A DNA stretch of 42,173 nt from Sphingomonas sp. (GTDB lineage Bacteria > Pseudomonadota > Alphaproteobacteria > Sphingomonadales > Sphingomonadaceae), in contig JAICVC010000002.1 in assembly GCA_025935515.1 (NCBI GenBank), positions 1 to 42,173 on the forward strand, in the 5' to 3' direction. Numbering within the stretch: the stretch's first letter is position 1; each line of letters opens with the position of its first letter. Below the pieces are notes generated by a model. The model was not told the DNA's origin. It searched no databases and saw nothing but the letters and a program-made list of their open reading frames with translations. Shown here piece after piece: positions 40,081 through 42,173 of the stretch. The translations under genes were made by a program, and so were the position numbers.

Positions 40081-41130
40081 ATGGACGGGATTGAGGCAGT
40101 CGGCGACGCGGTGACTGGCGGCCTGCTTGCACGGGCAGTCGAGCCTCAAGCCGGCGAAGCGACCGATCCGGGCCACGCCCATGAGAATAATTGCCTGAAC
40201 TGCGGGGCCAAACTCGCCGGCCCTTATTGCTCGGCCTGCGGCCAGAAATCGCACGTCCACCGGTCGGTACGCGCCTTCTTCCAGGACTTCATCGCCGGGA
40301 TGGTGAATTTCGAAGGCAAGATCTGGCGCACGCTGCCGATGCTCGCCTGGCAGCCGGGCGAGATGACGCGCCGTTATATCGCCGGCGAGCGGGCGCGGTT
40401 CATCTCGCCGGTAGCGCTCTATCTTTTCACTGTCTTCGCGATGTTCGCCGTGCTCAATTTCAACGGCGCGCTTAGTCCCGGCACAGCCACAAAGGACATG
40501 AAAGAAGGCCTGCGAACGGCGATTGCTGCCGATCAACAGGATATTGTCGACCTGCAAGCCAAGCGCAAAGTCGCTTTGGCGGCAGGGAAAAGCACGGCCA
40601 ACATCGATCGCAAGATCACCAAACGTCAGGCCGATCTCGCCGAAAGTCAGAAGGTGCTGAGCGGTCAGCTTACGACAATGACGGACGCCGACGATGAAGG
40701 GGACGCGCCTGATTGGCTGCGTCCGTTCATCAAGAATGTGCAGGACAACCCCGAAGTGGTCTCGATGAAGATCCAGGATGCGGCGTCCAAGTACAGCTGG
40801 CTGCTGATCCCGCTGTCGGTGCCGTTCCTGTGGCTGCTATTCCCGTTCCGGCGGCGCTACAACACCTACGACCACACGGTGTTCGTCACCTACTCGCTGT
40901 CGTTCATGATGATGCTGGTGATTGCCGGCGGCCTGTTCGTTGCGATGGGTCTGACGACGCTTGCGAGCCTGCTGTTCTTCGTGCCGCCGTTCCACATGTA
41001 CCGGCATTTGAAGGGCGCCTACCAGCTGGGCCGGTTCAGCGCGGTGTTGCGAACCATGGCGCTGGTGACCTTCGCCTTCATCGCGGCATCGTTGTTTGCC
41101 GCCGCGACGGTGGCTATCGGCGCGATGTAA
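40081..41130 (+). CDS. DUF3667 membrane protein with N-terminal zinc ribbon
   Basis: 349 residues. A zinc ribbon (CLNCGAKL-x4-YCSACGQK, about 38-57) is followed by the DUF3667 region (RAFFQDFIAGMVNFEGKIWRTLPMLAWQPGEMTRRYIAGERARFISPV). One helix is at about 112-128, then a coiled-coil-like insert (about 145-205, DLQAKRKVALAAGKSTANIDRKI). At least three helices come after about 240. The function of the family is unknown. It is divergent from nadD and ends one base from the converging gene. Confidence 0.85.
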   Translation: MDGIEAVGDAVTGGLLARAVEPQAGEATDPGHAHENNCLNCGAKLAGPYCSACGQKSHVHRSVRAFFQDFIAGMVNFEGKIWRTLPMLAWQPGEMTRRYIAGERARFISPVALYLFTVFAMFAVLNFNGALSPGTATKDMKEGLRTAIAADQQDIVDLQAKRKVALAAGKSTANIDRKITKRQADLAESQKVLSGQLTTMTDADDEGDAPDWLRPFIKNVQDNPEVVSMKIQDAASKYSWLLIPLSVPFLWLLFPFRRRYNTYDHTVFVTYSLSFMMMLVIAGGLFVAMGLTTLASLLFFVPPFHMYRHLKGAYQLGRFSAVLRTMALVTFAFIAASLFAAATVAIGAM

Positions 41131-41131
41131 A

Positions 41132-41509
41132 TCAGCGGCGGCAGGGGTATTTTCGCTGGAGCACGCGGATCATCGCCTGCTTGAGGCTCATATTGGCGCG
41201 TTCACCCGCGGGGATTGCCGCGAGCCCGTCGATGAACTCGAAGCTGCCGAGCTTGGCCCGCGCAGTCGGCGAGCAATAAAGGATCGGCCGGCCGGCGCGC
41301 TCGTCCGCGATGCGGTCGTCGCCGATCGACTTGCCGACCGCGGTCGCCTCGGCCTTCAGCCGGCCGTAATCGCTGTCGAAGAAGGCGAGCGGTCCCTTGG
41401 CCTTCAGGCGGTTGGCGCGGTCGAGGAAATTCTGCGCGGTACCCGGCGGAGCCGCGAGGACCGGCATCGAGACCGAAAGAGCCACAGCCAGAAGTATCGT
41501 CTTGCGCAT
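41132..41509 (-). CDS. Small secreted protein, unknown
   Basis: 125 residues from the ATG at 41509; a GTG at 41521 has no room for a ribosome site. Signal peptide about 1-20 (MPVLAAPP). The mature part is helical and basic (FLDRANRLKAKGPLAFF, RLKAEATAVGKSI). It ends in a Tyr-Pro-Cys-Arg-Arg; a second Cys is in ILYCSP, so one disulfide is possible. The pattern is common in sphingomonad hypotheticals. No neighbour explains it; it lies 63 bases past ftsH. Confidence 0.75.
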   Translation of the reverse strand: MRKTILLAVALSVSMPVLAAPPGTAQNFLDRANRLKAKGPLAFFDSDYGRLKAEATAVGKSIGDDRIADERAGRPILYCSPTARAKLGSFEFIDGLAAIPAGERANMSLKQAMIRVLQRKYPCRR

Positions 41510-41572
41510 GAGAAAAGCCACTCCGCGGAGTTAGTGCCGCAGACTGGCCTTTTGGTTTGAACGGCCAGTGAA

Positions 41573-42173
41573 CTAGGTGCCGGCCGCGGCCGGCCCGCCG
41601 ATCGAGCCCGCCTTGGGCCGCTTGGCCTTCGGGATCGAGGAGCCGGCGGCCGGAATCGCCGGGCCCTTGGTGCCGCCCCGGTCGATACTCTCGCCGGCGA
41701 GGACCTTCTGGATCTCGTCGCCCGACAGAGTCTCATATTCCAGCAGCGCCTGCGCCAGCGATTCTAGCTGGCCGCGATGCTCGTCGAGCAGGTGCTTGGC
41801 TCGCGCATAGCCGTCCTCGACGACCTTGCGGATTTCCTTGTCGATCGCCTGCGCGGTCTCGTTCGACATCTGGCGCTGACGGTTCACCGAATAGCCGAGG
41901 AACACCTCTTCATCGGGTTCCGCGTACTGCAGCGGCCCGAGCGCGTCGGACATGCCCCAGCGGGTGACCATGTCGCGCGCGAGCTGGGTTGCGTACTGGA
42001 TGTCGGACGAGGCACCGGAAGAGACCTTGTCGTAGCCGAAGATGACTTCCTCGGCGACGCGGCCGCCCATGGCGACCGCAAGGTCCGCATAGGCCTTACG
42101 GCGCGTCAGCGACACCTGATCGCGCTCCGGCAAACGCATGACCATCCCAAGTGCACGGCCACGCGGGATGATC
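41573..42173 (-). CDS. ftsH: ATP-dependent zinc metalloprotease FtsH, C-terminal part only
   Basis: About 200 C-terminal residues of the membrane AAA+ protease that degrades membrane and regulatory proteins. The window starts within the protease domain, downstream of HEXGH, at the conserved PRGRALG segment; RKAYADLAVAMGGRVAEEVIFG, SSGASSDI-QYATQLARDMVTRWGMSD and the following helices are the diagnostic part. The C-terminus is Gly/Pro/Ala-rich. The N-terminal membrane and ATPase parts lie past the window edge. The stop TAG is at 41573-41575. Confidence 0.96.
   Translation of the reverse strand, partial: IIPRGRALGMVMRLPERDQVSLTRRKAYADLAVAMGGRVAEEVIFGYDKVSSGASSDIQYATQLARDMVTRWGMSDALGPLQYAEPDEEVFLGYSVNRQRQMSNETAQAIDKEIRKVVEDGYARAKHLLDEHRGQLESLAQALLEYETLSGDEIQKVLAGESIDRGGTKGPAIPAAGSSIPKAKRPKAGSIGGPAAAGT

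Overview
The window is high-GC chromosomal DNA of an alphaproteobacterium, most likely a member of the Sphingomonadales. The evidence is the conserved blocks mutY / DUF721 - dsbA-like - smc and nadD - rsfS - rlmH - envC - ctpA, the small sphingomonad-type secreted and membrane proteins, and an SOS box of the alphaproteobacterial GTTC-N7-GTTC form. Nearly every base is accounted for by about 43 protein genes, two tRNA genes and short control regions. I saw no insertion sequence, prophage, rRNA operon or CRISPR array. Genes run off both edges: ligD loses its C-terminal end on the left, and ftsH loses its N-terminal part on the right.

Left block (1-7980, all minus strand). A tryptophan operon trpL-trpD-trpCF-trpB-trpA is followed after only 25 bases by the non-homologous end-joining genes ku and ligD. 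The operon begins with a 28-residue leader peptide carrying tandem Trp codons, then an intrinsic terminator just before trpD, which is a classical attenuator. TrpC and TrpF are fused in one chain, and TrpB, TrpA and TrpD carry enterobacterial-type sequence signatures. This suggests a laterally acquired pathway; trpE and trpG are not in the window.

Middle-left (8020-19076). tRNA-Gly(TCC), whose 3' end is part of a 21-bp hairpin, is followed by tRNA-Tyr(GTA). Next come an N-terminal LuxR-type HTH protein with a C-terminal membrane segment, two small unknown proteins, rlmB overlapping an AlkA-type DNA glycosylase, a proline-rich membrane protein, a pirin, a cupin, a GFA zinc protein, creD, a LOG-family nucleosidase, a membrane-anchored cytochrome c and mutY.

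Centre (19104-28900). DUF721 (DciA-like), a DsbA-like lipoprotein and smc are followed by a siderophore receptor behind a Fur box. A palindromic repeat fills the gap to a two-gene DNA-repair operon, a radical SAM protein plus a DUF4130-UdgX fusion, headed by a perfect alphaproteobacterial LexA box.

Right (28901-42173). A PPOX-fold stress protein and a CocE/NonD hydrolase are followed by minus-strand DUF1206, POT peptide transporter and small secreted protein genes. Then comes a long tight cluster, transcribed as nadD-rsfS-(class A beta-lactamase-like)-rlmH-envC-ctpA-dsbB-coq7. The edge holds a DUF3667 protein, a small secreted protein and ftsH. Genes for DNA repair are unusually frequent: ku, ligD, alkA, mutY, udgX and the radical SAM gene.
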